A DNA stretch of 64,000 nt from Cyanobacteria bacterium GSL.Bin1 (GCA_009909085.1 JAAANX010000128.1:1-64000), one strand, 5' to 3'. Shown: positions 42,666-51,183, numbered from the stretch's first letter. The notes: generated by a model not told the origin, from the sequence alone. Program-made: numbers and translations.

Positions 42666-43766
42666 ATGCCAACTCAGCCATCTCTACCAACAATCGTCGT
42701 CATGCATGGCGATCAAACTGGTGAAGAACTTTTAGCGCAAGCTTTACGAGTTTTGCAACCTGCTGTCATTCGTGAACCCTTGCAATTTGTTGATTACGAT
42801 CTGAGCCTAGAAAATCGTCGGGTGAGTAAAAACCAGGTCGTTTGGGACGCTGCAGAAGCCACTTGTAAAACAGGATTGGCTTTAAAGGCAGCAACTATTA
42901 CGCCAGAACTTGCTGGAGATGTGGGCAGTCCCAACGCCATTCTGCGGGAAGCCCTGGGAGCTTCTGTTATTTTACGAACGGGGCGACGTATTCCCCAGAT
43001 TCGTCCCCTAGGGGGAGTCCATGCTCCCATTACGATTGTTCGCATGGCTGTGGATGATGCCTACGGGGCTAAGGAATGGCGAGAAACAACTGAAACTGGT
43101 GATGAAATTGCTTGGCGCACCTCAAAGATTAGCCGATCAATTTGTCGAACGGTTGCCGAGTTCACATTTTCCCATGCCAAACATACAGGGGCAAAAGTTT
43201 TTGGTGGGCCGAAATTCACCGTAAGCGCTACCTATGAAGGCATGTTCAAAGAAGAACTTGATGCCGCTGCTCAGCGCTATCCTGAGGTAGCTTACCAACC
43301 CCTTTTAATTGATGCGACCTTTGCCCTGCTACTACAAAGTAGCGGAGAAGCCCTCGTCATTCCAGCATTGAATCGTGATGGGGACCTATTATCTGATATG
43401 GTGCTACAGATGTATGGGAGTATTGCCGGCTCAGAAAGTTTAGTGATGGGCTTTGACCCAGAGAGCTTCCAGGTGAAAACGGTCATGGCTGAAGCCCCCC
43501 ATGGCACTGCTCCTGCACTCTACGGTAAAAATGTTGCTAACCCTACGGCGATGATTTTAGCCAGTGCCGCCCTATTAACCTACATGGGAACCCCCACCGC
43601 TGATCGCGCTTCCCGATCAATTTACGAGTCGGTGTTTGAAGCGATCCATGAAGGGAAGGCGACCCCTGATCTAGGAGGAGAAATGAGTACTTCTGAGTTT
43701 ACTGATGAAGTGATTCGCAAGATCAAGACAAAGCTAGAGGTCTGGTCTACTCTGGAATCCAGCTAA
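42666..43766 (+). CDS. Isocitrate/isopropylmalate dehydrogenase family protein
   Basis: A 366-aa beta-decarboxylating dehydrogenase of the Icd/LeuB family. GDQTGEELLAQAL starts the nucleotide fold and LGASVILRTGRRIPQ holds substrate-binding arginines. LSDMVLQMYGSIAGS gives the metal-binding aspartate, and EAPHGTAPALYGKNVANPTAMILASA is split around the adenine-binding loop. It is shorter than cyanobacterial NADP-Icd (about 475 aa) and diverges from ordinary LeuB, so it may be a homoisocitrate-like or other paralogue. Cofactor and substrate are uncertain. Confidence 0.8.
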   Translation: MPTQPSLPTIVVMHGDQTGEELLAQALRVLQPAVIREPLQFVDYDLSLENRRVSKNQVVWDAAEATCKTGLALKAATITPELAGDVGSPNAILREALGASVILRTGRRIPQIRPLGGVHAPITIVRMAVDDAYGAKEWRETTETGDEIAWRTSKISRSICRTVAEFTFSHAKHTGAKVFGGPKFTVSATYEGMFKEELDAAAQRYPEVAYQPLLIDATFALLLQSSGEALVIPALNRDGDLLSDMVLQMYGSIAGSESLVMGFDPESFQVKTVMAEAPHGTAPALYGKNVANPTAMILASAALLTYMGTPTADRASRSIYESVFEAIHEGKATPDLGGEMSTSEFTDEVIRKIKTKLEVWSTLESS

Positions 43767-44026
43767 GGCGGTGCCTCGCTCATGAGCAGGAGGGAAACTG
43801 TAAGATAGGATAGCCCATAAGCCCATCTCGAATACTCGTAAGGATTGGTATTTCAAACTCCCTCGCCGTCTTTGCGATGGAGCAGGAATCATCTTTGTTG
43901 ATATAGATTAATTTCATCTCCCGCTAGACCAATGGTAGCGGGAGAAATGTCAATTCCAAAACTGATTCCTTGAAGCTTGTCACTCTGTTACTGGAATCAA
44001 TATGTAGCCCAATTGAACCATTAGTA
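43767..44026. other. Intergenic region with a strong hairpin
   Basis: About 260 bases between convergent genes. TCTCCCGCTA (43917-43926) pairs perfectly with TAGCGGGAGA (43936-43945). The left arm is echoed by the hairpin at 8415-8445. No T run follows on either strand, so it is not a clear terminator; it may be a remnant of a mobile-element end. Confidence 0.4.
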
Positions 44027-44536
44027 TTAGATATCTTTTTCGCTTAATTCGCGATTCATGTGATCAAAGGGTTGATCAATAAAAGATGTATCAACCATGC
44101 CAGCATCTTCTGCCATCTGCTTCACCATTTCTTTCATAATTTCAATGCCACGGACAGTGGGTGCAATGGGAACACCAAGCGAATTATAAGTTTCTCGTAA
44201 CCCTTGTAAAACGCGCTCATCTAATACATAAGTATCCCCCGCGACTAGCGCATATGTCGCGTAGCGCAGATAATAATCCATATCCCGTAAGCAAGCAGAA
44301 TAACGACGGGTTGTATAAGCATTTCCTCCCGGACGAATTAACTCCGGTTGCTCATCAAAGAGTTGTCTTCCTGCTTCCTTCACAATCGCAGCCGCATTCC
44401 CATTAATAAGGGTCGCTGCCTGCACTCGTGCCATACCGGATGCAAAATAGGATTGAAGCTCATCCATTGCATCGCGGTCTAAATAGCGACCTGTAACATC
44501 ATAATTTTTAATTAAAGTTGTGACTGCATCTTGCAT
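44027..44536 (-). CDS. apcF: Allophycocyanin beta-18 subunit
   Basis: A 169-aa phycobiliprotein that replaces an ordinary beta subunit in the core cylinder, next to the core-membrane linker ApcE. The chromophore Cys is Cys82 in RRYSACLRDMDYYLRYA. The start MQDAVTTLIKNYDVTGRYLD and the ending PFDHMNRELSEKDI resemble ApcF more than ApcB. GGGAGG precedes the ATG. It is monocistronic, as usual for apcF, and confirms the cyanobacterial origin. Confidence 0.95.
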   Translation of the reverse strand: MQDAVTTLIKNYDVTGRYLDRDAMDELQSYFASGMARVQAATLINGNAAAIVKEAGRQLFDEQPELIRPGGNAYTTRRYSACLRDMDYYLRYATYALVAGDTYVLDERVLQGLRETYNSLGVPIAPTVRGIEIMKEMVKQMAEDAGMVDTSFIDQPFDHMNRELSEKDI

Positions 44537-44751
44537 CTTCTATTTTCCTCCCAAAACAACTGATTTTATGATTATCTAAAAATAAATTTAGTTGTTGCTC
44601 CCCTGTCATGATCAGCGAAGCAAGTATGTAATCTTGATTATTGTATCGTTTCCTGAGTCTCATCTTCCCCTCTGTTCCCACATTTCCTGAGCTAAAGCGT
44701 TACAAAACTTAATTGTTGTGACTAACCGTTAAAGATAATTACAATTAGCTA

Positions 44752-45690
44752 ATGATTCAAAAAAAAGCGCAACCTTTTTTAAAGTGGGCGGGAGGCAAAA
44801 AACAACTCTTAGAACAAATGGAATTGTTTTTCCCCGAAGAATTATTACAGGGTTCAATTCAAAGATATATTGAACCCTTTGTAGGAGGGGGAGCTGTATT
44901 TTTTAGAGTTGCTAATACTTATCCTGTCCAGCAATTTTTTATTTCTGATATTAATCCTGAATTAATTCTTGCTTATAAAACAATTCAGCAAGGATCAGAA
45001 ACTTTAATTAACCATTTATGGAATTACCAAGAAAAATATCTCATCTTAACAGCAGAAGAGCGAAAAAACTTCTTCTATCAAGTGCGGACTAATTACAATC
45101 AACAGCGTCATCAGATTAACTTCGATCATTACAATTTAGATTGGGTTGAAAGAACATCCCAACTTATTTTCCTCAATCGAACTTGTTTTAACGGATTGTA
45201 TCGGGTTAATTCAAAAGGGGAATTTAATGTTCCTGCTGGTCGATATCAAAAGCCGAGAATTTGCGATGCAGATAATCTCAGACGTATTGCACAAGTTTTA
45301 GAAAAAACAGATATCCAGCAAGGAGATTTTACTCAATGTCAAGAATTGGTCGATCAAAACTCTTTCGTCTATTTTGATCCACCTTATCGACCGATCAGTC
45401 AAACATCTAATTTCAATGCTTATTCGCAACAGAGTTTTAATGATATAGAACAATTAAGACTCAGAGATTTCTTTTGTTTTCTCGATAAAATAGGTGCAAA
45501 ATTATTATTAAGTAATTCTGACCCGAAAAATGAAAATCCAGCCGATAGTTTTTTTGAATCTGCTTATACCAACTACCGAATTGAGCAAGTGCAAGCAGCA
45601 CGGAACATTAATAGTAAAGGGAATAAACGGGGGAAAATCAATGAATTATTAATTATGAATTATAGTGATTTTCAATTGTACTCTAAATAA
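44752..45690 (+). CDS. dam: Orphan Dam-type adenine-N6 DNA methyltransferase (D12 class)
   Basis: A 312-aa methyltransferase of the Dam/D12 class: PFLKWAGGKKQLL at the start, SAM motif IEPFVGGGAVFF, SDINPEL and catalytic DPPY (Asp209). No restriction gene is adjacent, so it is probably a solitary maintenance methylase. Dam enzymes modify GATC, which is embedded in the HIP1 palindrome abundant throughout this DNA. The target is thus probably GATC, but this is inferred from the class. Length is close to other cyanobacterial Dam proteins. Confidence 0.9.
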   Translation: MIQKKAQPFLKWAGGKKQLLEQMELFFPEELLQGSIQRYIEPFVGGGAVFFRVANTYPVQQFFISDINPELILAYKTIQQGSETLINHLWNYQEKYLILTAEERKNFFYQVRTNYNQQRHQINFDHYNLDWVERTSQLIFLNRTCFNGLYRVNSKGEFNVPAGRYQKPRICDADNLRRIAQVLEKTDIQQGDFTQCQELVDQNSFVYFDPPYRPISQTSNFNAYSQQSFNDIEQLRLRDFFCFLDKIGAKLLLSNSDPKNENPADSFFESAYTNYRIEQVQAARNINSKGNKRGKINELLIMNYSDFQLYSK

Positions 45691-45792
45691 AATGCAACTG
45701 AAAAATCAATACTCTCATTGCCTTAGCGAACTGGAAAGAAATTCTTCTGATCCCCCTCCTAACTTTATCCTCAATACAAAATTGATCGCCCA

Positions 45793-46071
45793 CTACAACT
45801 TTTTTGGCAGTTCGCGATCCACTTCGGGAAAATAGCGGCGGATGACCGAACAATCAAATTGGGAGAGAATAGCCGAAGCTGGTTCTCGCTCAAGCAACAA
45901 GTCAAATGCTGCTCTAATCACTTGTTCTGGCTGCACTTGAGTGTTTGACCATCGGTCATAGTCAGATCGGCTCAAAGTGACACTATACTGCTGCTGCGAG
46001 CCGCCTTCATTGAGTTTTATAGTGATTCCAAGTAAGAACCATACAATCAATGAGGGGCAAATACAGAACAT
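45793..46071 (-). CDS. Conserved small hypothetical protein
   Basis: A 92-codon frame whose last 75 residues look protein-like (QQYSVTLSRSDYDRWSNTQV, REPASAILSQFDCSVIRRYF, PEVDRELPKKL). This resembles a short conserved cyanobacterial protein. The first 17 residues are hydrophobic and may be untranslated; no internal ATG or GTG is available before KLNEGG. Its 5' end lies 65 bases from the left hairpin of the tnpB element, so the true start may have been removed by that insertion. Confidence 0.5.
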   Translation of the reverse strand: MFCICPSLIVWFLLGITIKLNEGGSQQQYSVTLSRSDYDRWSNTQVQPEQVIRAAFDLLLEREPASAILSQFDCSVIRRYFPEVDRELPKKL

Positions 46072-46248
46072 GCCTTTAACTCTGCTGTACGGAAATCAAT
46101 TGGAATGACTATACTTTATAGAAGTCGCCGTAAAACCAACGTGCTTCAGCCGTTGGATATAAGGTGAGTTTGACGAAACCTTCACTCTTGTTGAGTCAAA
46201 CAAACTTTTCTTGTGCTAATCTAAGTTTAGTCACCCACTAAAGCATAA

Positions 46249-47517
46249 ATGTTGGTTTTAGAGTACAAAATTAGAGCCAAGCAGAAACAGTTGTCTGCCA
46301 TAGATGAGGCGATCCGCACCATGCAATTTGTGCGGAACAAGTGCCTTCGCTATTGGGAAGACAACCCTGGCACTAGCAAGTACGATCTAAACAAACTGTG
46401 TCGTTTGCTTTCTCACCAGTTCAGTTGGGCGAATAAGCTCAACTCACAGGCAAGACAAGCAGCAGCCGAAACCGGAGCGAAGGTGAGGACGTGGGCAGCA
46501 ATTAATCGATTCTACAAAAATTGTCGCCATCCTATTCAAGGGAAAAAGGGCTATCCCAAATATCAAAAGAACAACCGCTCAGTGGAATACAAAAATACAG
46601 GTTGGAAGTTAGACCCCAACACCAAAAAACACATCACTTTCACTGATAAGAATGGAATCGGTCGTGTGAAATTAGTCGGCAGTCGAGACATTTGCTTCTA
46701 CTCACCTGATCAGATTAAGCGCGTCCGGATTGTTCGTAGAGCAGATGGATACTACTGCCAGTTCTGTATCGACATTGAAGTGAAAGAGGATTTGCAACCA
46801 ACAAAGCGTGTAGTAGGACTTGATCTGGGGTTAGCCCACTTTTTTACGGATAGTAACGGGGAGAAAGTAGAAAACCCCCGATTCCTCAAAAAAGGAGAAC
46901 AAGAGCTTAAGCGGTTCCAGCGACAAGTTTCCCGTAAGGAGAAAGGTTCATCTAATCGCAAAAAAGCCAGAAAGCGTTTGGCTAGAAAACACCTGAGCAT
47001 AAGTAGGCAGCGTGTTGAACACGCCAAGAGAGTGGCGCGTTGCGTATGTCAGTCTAACGACTTGATTGCCTACGAAGACCGTCGACCCAGCCCGAATTCG
47101 ATTCGGGCTGGAAAGCGACGGCGCATTCCGCGCTTGCAGGTGAGAAATCTAGTGAAAAACCACAATTTGGCAAAGTCGATTAGTGATGTTGCTTGGTATC
47201 AATTTCGCGTTTGGCTGGAGTATTTCGCTTTCAAGTTTGGCAAAGTAACCGTTGCCGTTCCCCCGCACTACACCTCCCAAGAATGTTCTAATTGTGGGCG
47301 GATCGTCAAAAAAGGTTTGTCCACACGAACGCATACTTGTCAGTGCGGAGCCAACCTTTGCCGAGATGAAAACGCAGCTATCAACATTCTCAAGAAAGGA
47401 TTAAGTACGGCGGGGCACGTCGGAACTCACGCTTGGGGAGAGTTAGCCTCTACGCTGGTAGAATCCGTTCTGTCAGAGCAAGCCGACTCGGTGAACCAAG
47501 AATCCCACGCGCTTTAG
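46249..47517 (+). CDS. tnpB: TnpB-type RNA-guided nuclease (IS200/IS605 accessory protein)
   Basis: A 422-aa TnpB. RuvC motif I is VVGLDLGLAHFF, motif II is LIAYED (Glu276), and motif III is CRDENAAINI. The zinc finger has CSNCG and CQCG. TnpB is the ancestor of Cas12 and cuts target DNA with an RNA from the element's right end. Directly after LIAYED there are 18 residues (RRPSPNSIRAGKRRRIPR) that separate it from LQVRNLVKNHNLAKS. In usual TnpB sequences these two blocks are continuous. The insert corresponds to a palindromic DNA unit at 47080-47133. Whether the enzyme is still active is unclear, as the insert is next to the catalytic Glu. Confidence 0.88.
   Translation: MLVLEYKIRAKQKQLSAIDEAIRTMQFVRNKCLRYWEDNPGTSKYDLNKLCRLLSHQFSWANKLNSQARQAAAETGAKVRTWAAINRFYKNCRHPIQGKKGYPKYQKNNRSVEYKNTGWKLDPNTKKHITFTDKNGIGRVKLVGSRDICFYSPDQIKRVRIVRRADGYYCQFCIDIEVKEDLQPTKRVVGLDLGLAHFFTDSNGEKVENPRFLKKGEQELKRFQRQVSRKEKGSSNRKKARKRLARKHLSISRQRVEHAKRVARCVCQSNDLIAYEDRRPSPNSIRAGKRRRIPRLQVRNLVKNHNLAKSISDVAWYQFRVWLEYFAFKFGKVTVAVPPHYTSQECSNCGRIVKKGLSTRTHTCQCGANLCRDENAAINILKKGLSTAGHVGTHAWGELASTLVESVLSEQADSVNQESHAL
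47080..47133 (+). repeat. 54-bp palindromic insert, in frame, within tnpB
   Basis: CCAGCCCGAAT (47087-47097) pairs perfectly with ATTCGGGCTGG (47101-47111) around a 3-base loop. CGTCG/CGACG (47080-47084 with 47116-47120) close it outside, and GCGC/GCGC flanks ATTCC at the right. It is 18 codons long and keeps the frame. Its nested perfect stems with 3-base loops resemble the elements at 3025-3131 and 8103-8196. Rickettsia and Wolbachia palindromic elements insert in coding frames in a comparable way. Confidence 0.6.
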
Positions 47518-47524
47518 CCGTGGG

Positions 47525-47800
47525 AGTGTCAAAAGACCAACCGTTGTCCGTTTCAGTTGCCGATTGGATGTCGATATTGGTCATTTTAAACTTGCTCTAT
47601 TGTTAGATCTTACGTTGCTAGCTTAACGCGAGACCCAAAGAAGTTCATCCAGCTAATCGAGAATTACGTAAGCAATCGCATCTTTGATCTGACGTTTGTT
47701 TGCAAAATTCCAGAACTCATACTATCGAGGGAAGGGAAACGCCCTCCAAGTTGTTACATTTCTTAATAGAAAGTAACGAGAAGGATTTCAGAGGTCAATT
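47525..47800. other. Region between tnpB element and hli gene
   Basis: 276 bases without an ORF. The first part may be the flank or guide region of the tnpB element, and the second part holds the hli promoter and leader, with a GAGG Shine-Dalgarno at 47791-47794. No specific promoter motif is assigned. Confidence 0.35.
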
Positions 47801-47980
47801 ATGACTGAACAAAACCAACTCAAACAACCTTATGATGAGTTTGCTACTAAGTTCCAGTTTGGGTCCAACCCGAGTGCTGAACTTTGGAATGGTCGCCTTG
47901 CTATGATTGGTTTTCTATCTGCAATCTTTGTAGAACTGTTCACTGGACAAGGCGTACTTAACTTTCTGGGAATTCTCTAG
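47801..47980 (+). CDS. hli: High-light-inducible protein (single-helix chlorophyll a/b-binding family)
   Basis: A 59-aa thylakoid protein with the conserved chlorophyll-binding motif [13 protein letters not shown] in its single helix and a polar N-terminus. Hlips bind chlorophyll and carotenoids and quench energy during photosystem II assembly and high light. The start is set by GAGG six bases upstream. A good terminator lies 38 bases after the stop, so the gene is transcribed alone. Expected to be induced by high light or other stress. Confidence 0.95.
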   Translation: MTEQNQLKQPYDEFATKFQFGSNPSAELWNGRLAMIGFLSAIFVELFTGQGVLNFLGIL

Positions 47981-48017
47981 GCAAAATTTGTTAATCAGGT
48001 TGCCACATAACCTTTAG

Positions 48018-48047
48018 CCCCCATCACTAGATGGGGGTTTTGTTTTT
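48018..48047 (+). terminator. Rho-independent terminator of hli
   Basis: CCCCCATC (48018-48025) pairs with GATGGGGG (48030-48037) around ACTA, followed by TTTTGTTTTT. A textbook terminator. Confidence 0.95.
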
Positions 48048-48076
48048 CGCTCATTATATTTATTGTCCATTTGAGA

Positions 48077-48556
48077 TTACAAACCGGTTGTAAATTTACG
48101 GCAGCCATCAATATGATAGGTTTTACCCACCTGCTCTCTTGCTAGTGAAGAGAGTCCTAATTGATCATTTTCGACCTGTATATCTTTGATTTCTAATAGA
48201 CATGAGTTATCGTCCAATATTCCTTGTGCAATAGCGACAACTGTGTAGTTATATGCTGTAAAACCATCTCCAATTTGTCGTCCTAATATTTCAGGTGAAT
48301 CAACATAATGGCGATTGCGGAGTAAGACTTTTGCCTTAGCTAGAAAGCGATTAGAGTCAGTTCTTTCCAGCAGGAAACGTTTAAGTTTACCTTCTCTTCT
48401 GTTCCCTTGACAGATAGACAAACAAGCTTTGTTGATTTCTTCGTCTAGTTGGGTTTCATTAATGACTAGATTTGTTATATCTTCACTAATTGCTCTACCT
48501 GCCAGCCCCAGACTTAAGATAGTACTGATGGCTAAGGACGATATTATTTTATTCAT
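48077..48556 (-). CDS. Secreted hypothetical protein with cysteines
   Basis: A 159-aa protein with a signal peptide (IISSLAISTILSLGLAGRAISE). The mature part contains four cysteines (CLSIC, SCLLEI, DGCRK), suggesting disulfides in the periplasm, and the segment RFLAKAKVLLRNRHYVDSP. No recognised domain. Its end faces the hli terminator with 29 bases between, so they are convergent. Function is unknown. Confidence 0.6.
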   Translation of the reverse strand: MNKIISSLAISTILSLGLAGRAISEDITNLVINETQLDEEINKACLSICQGNRREGKLKRFLLERTDSNRFLAKAKVLLRNRHYVDSPEILGRQIGDGFTAYNYTVVAIAQGILDDNSCLLEIKDIQVENDQLGLSSLAREQVGKTYHIDGCRKFTTGL

Positions 48557-49014
48557 GGATACAAAACCTCTAAATTCTCTTTAATATTTAGGTAAATAAA
48601 ACTTGAACTACAACACTTTGCTGGCATCATGGTCTAACGACAAGAAGGCTCATTTTTACGTTTAGAGACAAGCCAGTTCATCTATTAATACGTGCGCCAA
48701 ATCGTTAACATGCTATTTTGCCTAAATTCCTTGCGAAATAAAGAACACGCCGTTTGAATAGGCGTTAACTATTTATTGGACTCATTAATAACTCTCAATT
48801 CTATTGATAAAGTTTTGGCAGGCTTCTCCGTTAATCTATGATTCAGGTATAGAAAATCGTGCACATATAGCAATCCCAAATCAGTTGTAAATTCCTGCAT
48901 TTGATCCCCCCTTTAATTCCCCCCTTATTAAGGGGGGTTAGGGGGGATCGTAATGTTGAGCTAGTTTTTACAAATGAGATCATATTGCTATATTTATAAC
49001 AATAGCAACACGTT
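48557..49014. other. Intergenic region with a palindromic repeat
   Basis: 458 bases without a gene, between the secreted-protein gene and the HxlR regulator, both on the minus strand. It contains the GATCCCCCC palindrome listed separately at 48903-48949. The secreted-protein promoter should lie near 48560-48650. Confidence 0.4.
48903..48949. repeat. GATCCCCCC palindromic repeat
   Basis: An imperfect 47-bp palindrome beginning GATCCCCCC and ending GGGGGGATC, with an inner CCCCCC-TTATTAAG-GGGGG stem. Repeats of this kind are widespread between genes of many cyanobacteria and are thought to be small non-autonomous elements. Confidence 0.8.
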
Positions 49015-49749
49015 TCATTTTTGACCCCCTGTCATTTTACCGGGTACGGTGGGAGCTAGCCCTGCCTGATAACGGCGTTCGCCACGAAGATAGAGCCAAG
49101 TGGGCAGTTGCTGGATATAGTTAGGATTGCCCTCAAAGGCAATGTTTTCTTCTTTGACTGCTTGCTCAAGGCTGTCGTATCCCATCACTACATGAGTCAA
49201 AGCACTGAGATCTGCCATGATCAAAACATCAACCTCAAATCCAGGATCTTTTAGGCAGACATCAACCTGCTGATGATTCATCACCATCCAATAACTACGT
49301 TGTTTCTGACGACCCTTGACTAAACCACGGATGTCAAATTGCAATACAATTTGTGTTTCCGGTACTGCTTCAAGATTAATTGTGCGCCGCATTCCCCACA
49401 TCAATAATTTGTCATCTAAGTATTCGGCAGAGAGGCGATCGCTGCCCCAGTGCGCTGCCCAGAGTCCCATTTGCTCAATCAGTGGACGTAGCGCTTCCCC
49501 CGCAGGAGTCAGTAAATAGACGGACCCTTGTCCTCTTTCCTTTTCTTGACGACTAAGAACACCCGCCGTTTCCAACTCTTTCAGGCGTTTAATCAGTAAC
49601 GCCCGCGACATCAGAGGAACCCCACGACTAATTTCATTAAAGTGGCAACTGCCAGACATCAGTTCTCGCAGAATGAGGGGCGTCCACCGCTCACAGATCA
49701 CTTCTGCTGCTCTGGCGATGGGGCAATATTGACCATATCCTTTGCCCAT
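49015..49749 (-). CDS. HxlR-family winged-helix transcriptional regulator
   Basis: A 244-aa regulator with an N-terminal HxlR-type winged helix (YCPIARAAEVICERWTPLIL, REL then MSRALLIKRLKELETAGVLS). Cys9 sits at the position often used by redox- or aldehyde-responsive members. The C-terminal 120 residues are an SCP2-like extension of the type used to bind hydrophobic ligands. It is divergent from the acyl-CoA-dehydrogenase-like gene with 110 bases between, so it most likely controls that operon. The ligand is unknown. Confidence 0.88.
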   Translation of the reverse strand: MGKGYGQYCPIARAAEVICERWTPLILRELMSGSCHFNEISRGVPLMSRALLIKRLKELETAGVLSRQEKERGQGSVYLLTPAGEALRPLIEQMGLWAAHWGSDRLSAEYLDDKLLMWGMRRTINLEAVPETQIVLQFDIRGLVKGRQKQRSYWMVMNHQQVDVCLKDPGFEVDVLIMADLSALTHVVMGYDSLEQAVKEENIAFEGNPNYIQQLPTWLYLRGERRYQAGLAPTVPGKMTGGQK

Positions 49750-49859
49750 GGCAAATTTCGATCCTCATTGGTTGGGTTTAGATTTTGATCTTGTATCACG
49801 CTTTCTTGCACAAGAGAATTGAAGTATGACAAGCGCTCACCTTTAAGGAGCTTATTCTC

Positions 49860-51011
49860 ATGTTAGAACCGATTGCCACAACCACAAAACGAACTCATGA
49901 AAATGACTGGCTTACCCTAGCTCAATCCCTAGGAAAACAATTTATTGACAGTGAGCAAACAGCGGATGCAAGTGATCAATTTGTTGCTGATAATTTTGTC
50001 GCCTTAAAAGAGTCTGGACTATCTGCAGCAGGTATCCCCACTGAATTGGGCGGGGGTGGTGCTAGTTATGCTGAGGTTTGCCAAATTTTGCAAATTTTAG
50101 GATACTACTGTAGTTCCACTGCACTTGCCTTTTCGATGCATACGCATCAAGTGATGGTCGCAGCTTGGAAGTGGCATCATCAAAATGCCCCTGTAGAAGG
50201 ATTACTGAAGCGGATTGCCCAAGAGCAAATTATTTTACTGAGTAGTGGCGGTTCCGATTGGCTCGATGGATCGGGAACTGCAACTCCCACTGAAGGTGGT
50301 TTCATCATCAACGGGCGTAAAGTTTTTTCGAGTGGTGCTCCTGCGGGTGATTTACTGCTCACCAGCGCTGTAGATGATGATCCAAGTGATGGCGCAACCG
50401 TCCTTCATTTTGCCGTACCCATGAATACCACTGGTGTCTCTATTCAACCCACGTGGCAGGCGATGGGAATGCGAGGAACCGGGTCTCATGATATTCTCCT
50501 TTCTGATGTTTTTATTCCCGAATCAGCAATTACTTTACGCCGTCCAGCTGGCAAGTGGCATCCTGCTTTTCATCTCATTGCGATGGTTGCCCTTCCCATT
50601 ATTTATTCGGTTTATGTTGGAATTGCAGAAGCAGCAAGGGATCTGGCCGTGGAACACGCCCAAAAAAATCGTCATCAAGAACAGGTTTGCTACCAGGTCG
50701 GTGGTTTGGAAAATGAGTTAATGGCAGCTCGACTCGCGATCGAGCACATAATTTCCACTGCTGCTTCTAGTGAGCCCAACTTCGACACAACCAATCAAAT
50801 TATCAGCGGCTGCACCCTGGTTACCAGGGCAATTCTTAATGTGATTGACCTGTCAATGGAAATTGCTGGCGGACGCGCCTTTCACCGACCGTTTGGTTTA
50901 GAAAAACTCTTCCGCGATGCCCAAGGCGTCCGATATCACCCGATGCGAGAACCAGCGCAGCGTAAACTAACGGGTCAACTTGCGCTCAGCGTACCGCACG
51001 ATCAACTTTAG
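49860..51011 (+). CDS. Acyl-CoA dehydrogenase-like flavoprotein
   Basis: A 383-aa flavoprotein of the acyl-CoA dehydrogenase superfamily: FVADNFVALKESGLSAAGIP and YAEVCQILQILG in the helical N-domain. It also has a FAD-binding GFIINGRKVFSSGAPAGDLL and TWQAMGMRGTGSHDI, and the helical C-domain LFRDAQGVRYHPM. No obvious catalytic Glu context is identified, so it could equally be a flavin monooxygenase of this fold (SfnB/DszC-like). It is followed by a small ORF and a Rieske oxygenase, which supports oxidative catabolism of an aromatic or organosulfur compound. Confidence 0.85.
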   Translation: MLEPIATTTKRTHENDWLTLAQSLGKQFIDSEQTADASDQFVADNFVALKESGLSAAGIPTELGGGGASYAEVCQILQILGYYCSSTALAFSMHTHQVMVAAWKWHHQNAPVEGLLKRIAQEQIILLSSGGSDWLDGSGTATPTEGGFIINGRKVFSSGAPAGDLLLTSAVDDDPSDGATVLHFAVPMNTTGVSIQPTWQAMGMRGTGSHDILLSDVFIPESAITLRRPAGKWHPAFHLIAMVALPIIYSVYVGIAEAARDLAVEHAQKNRHQEQVCYQVGGLENELMAARLAIEHIISTAASSEPNFDTTNQIISGCTLVTRAILNVIDLSMEIAGGRAFHRPFGLEKLFRDAQGVRYHPMREPAQRKLTGQLALSVPHDQL

Positions 51012-51039
51012 ATTGAGCAAGAATCCTGGGGCTAAGTCC

Positions 51040-51183
51040 ATGACCCAACTGTTATTGTTAGCCAACCAATTTCAACATTGCTACAATTCTAGGATGCCTG
51101 AAGCCGTCGAAGAAAGACTCAGGCAAATCTATACTTCCATTATGGAAAGGGGATTGCCATACCACCAATCACTACCCCCATGA
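51040..51183 (+). CDS. Small ORF coupled to the Rieske gene
   Basis: A 47-aa frame (starting MTQLLLLANQFQHCYN) between the acyl-CoA-dehydrogenase-like and Rieske genes. Its TGA overlaps the Rieske ATG (ATGA at 51180-51183), which favours a real, translated leader or subunit. No domain is recognised. It could also be only a leader that couples translation. Confidence 0.4.
   Translation: MTQLLLLANQFQHCYNSRMPEAVEERLRQIYTSIMERGLPYHQSLPP

Larger units (their letters stand above)
46136..47524 (+). mobile_element. IS200/IS605-family element carrying only tnpB
   Basis: An imperfect hairpin at the left (CCAACG 46136-46141 with CGTTGG 46151-46156, loop TGCTTCAGC) matches the right hairpin (CCCACG 47504-47509 with CGTGGG 47519-47524, loop CGCTTTAGC). 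Between them is tnpB, whose stop lies inside the right hairpin, as is usual. No tnpA is present, so movement would need a transposase in trans. The exact cleavage sites and target tetranucleotide are not determined. The right flank may serve as the guide (omega) RNA. Confidence 0.85.

Noticed and set aside
42541-42735. 64-aa frame upstream of the dehydrogenase
   Set aside because: It overlaps the dehydrogenase start in another frame and has no SD.
46752-47027. 91-aa minus-strand frame within tnpB
   Set aside because: Antisense shadow of the conserved RuvC region; no signal or motif.
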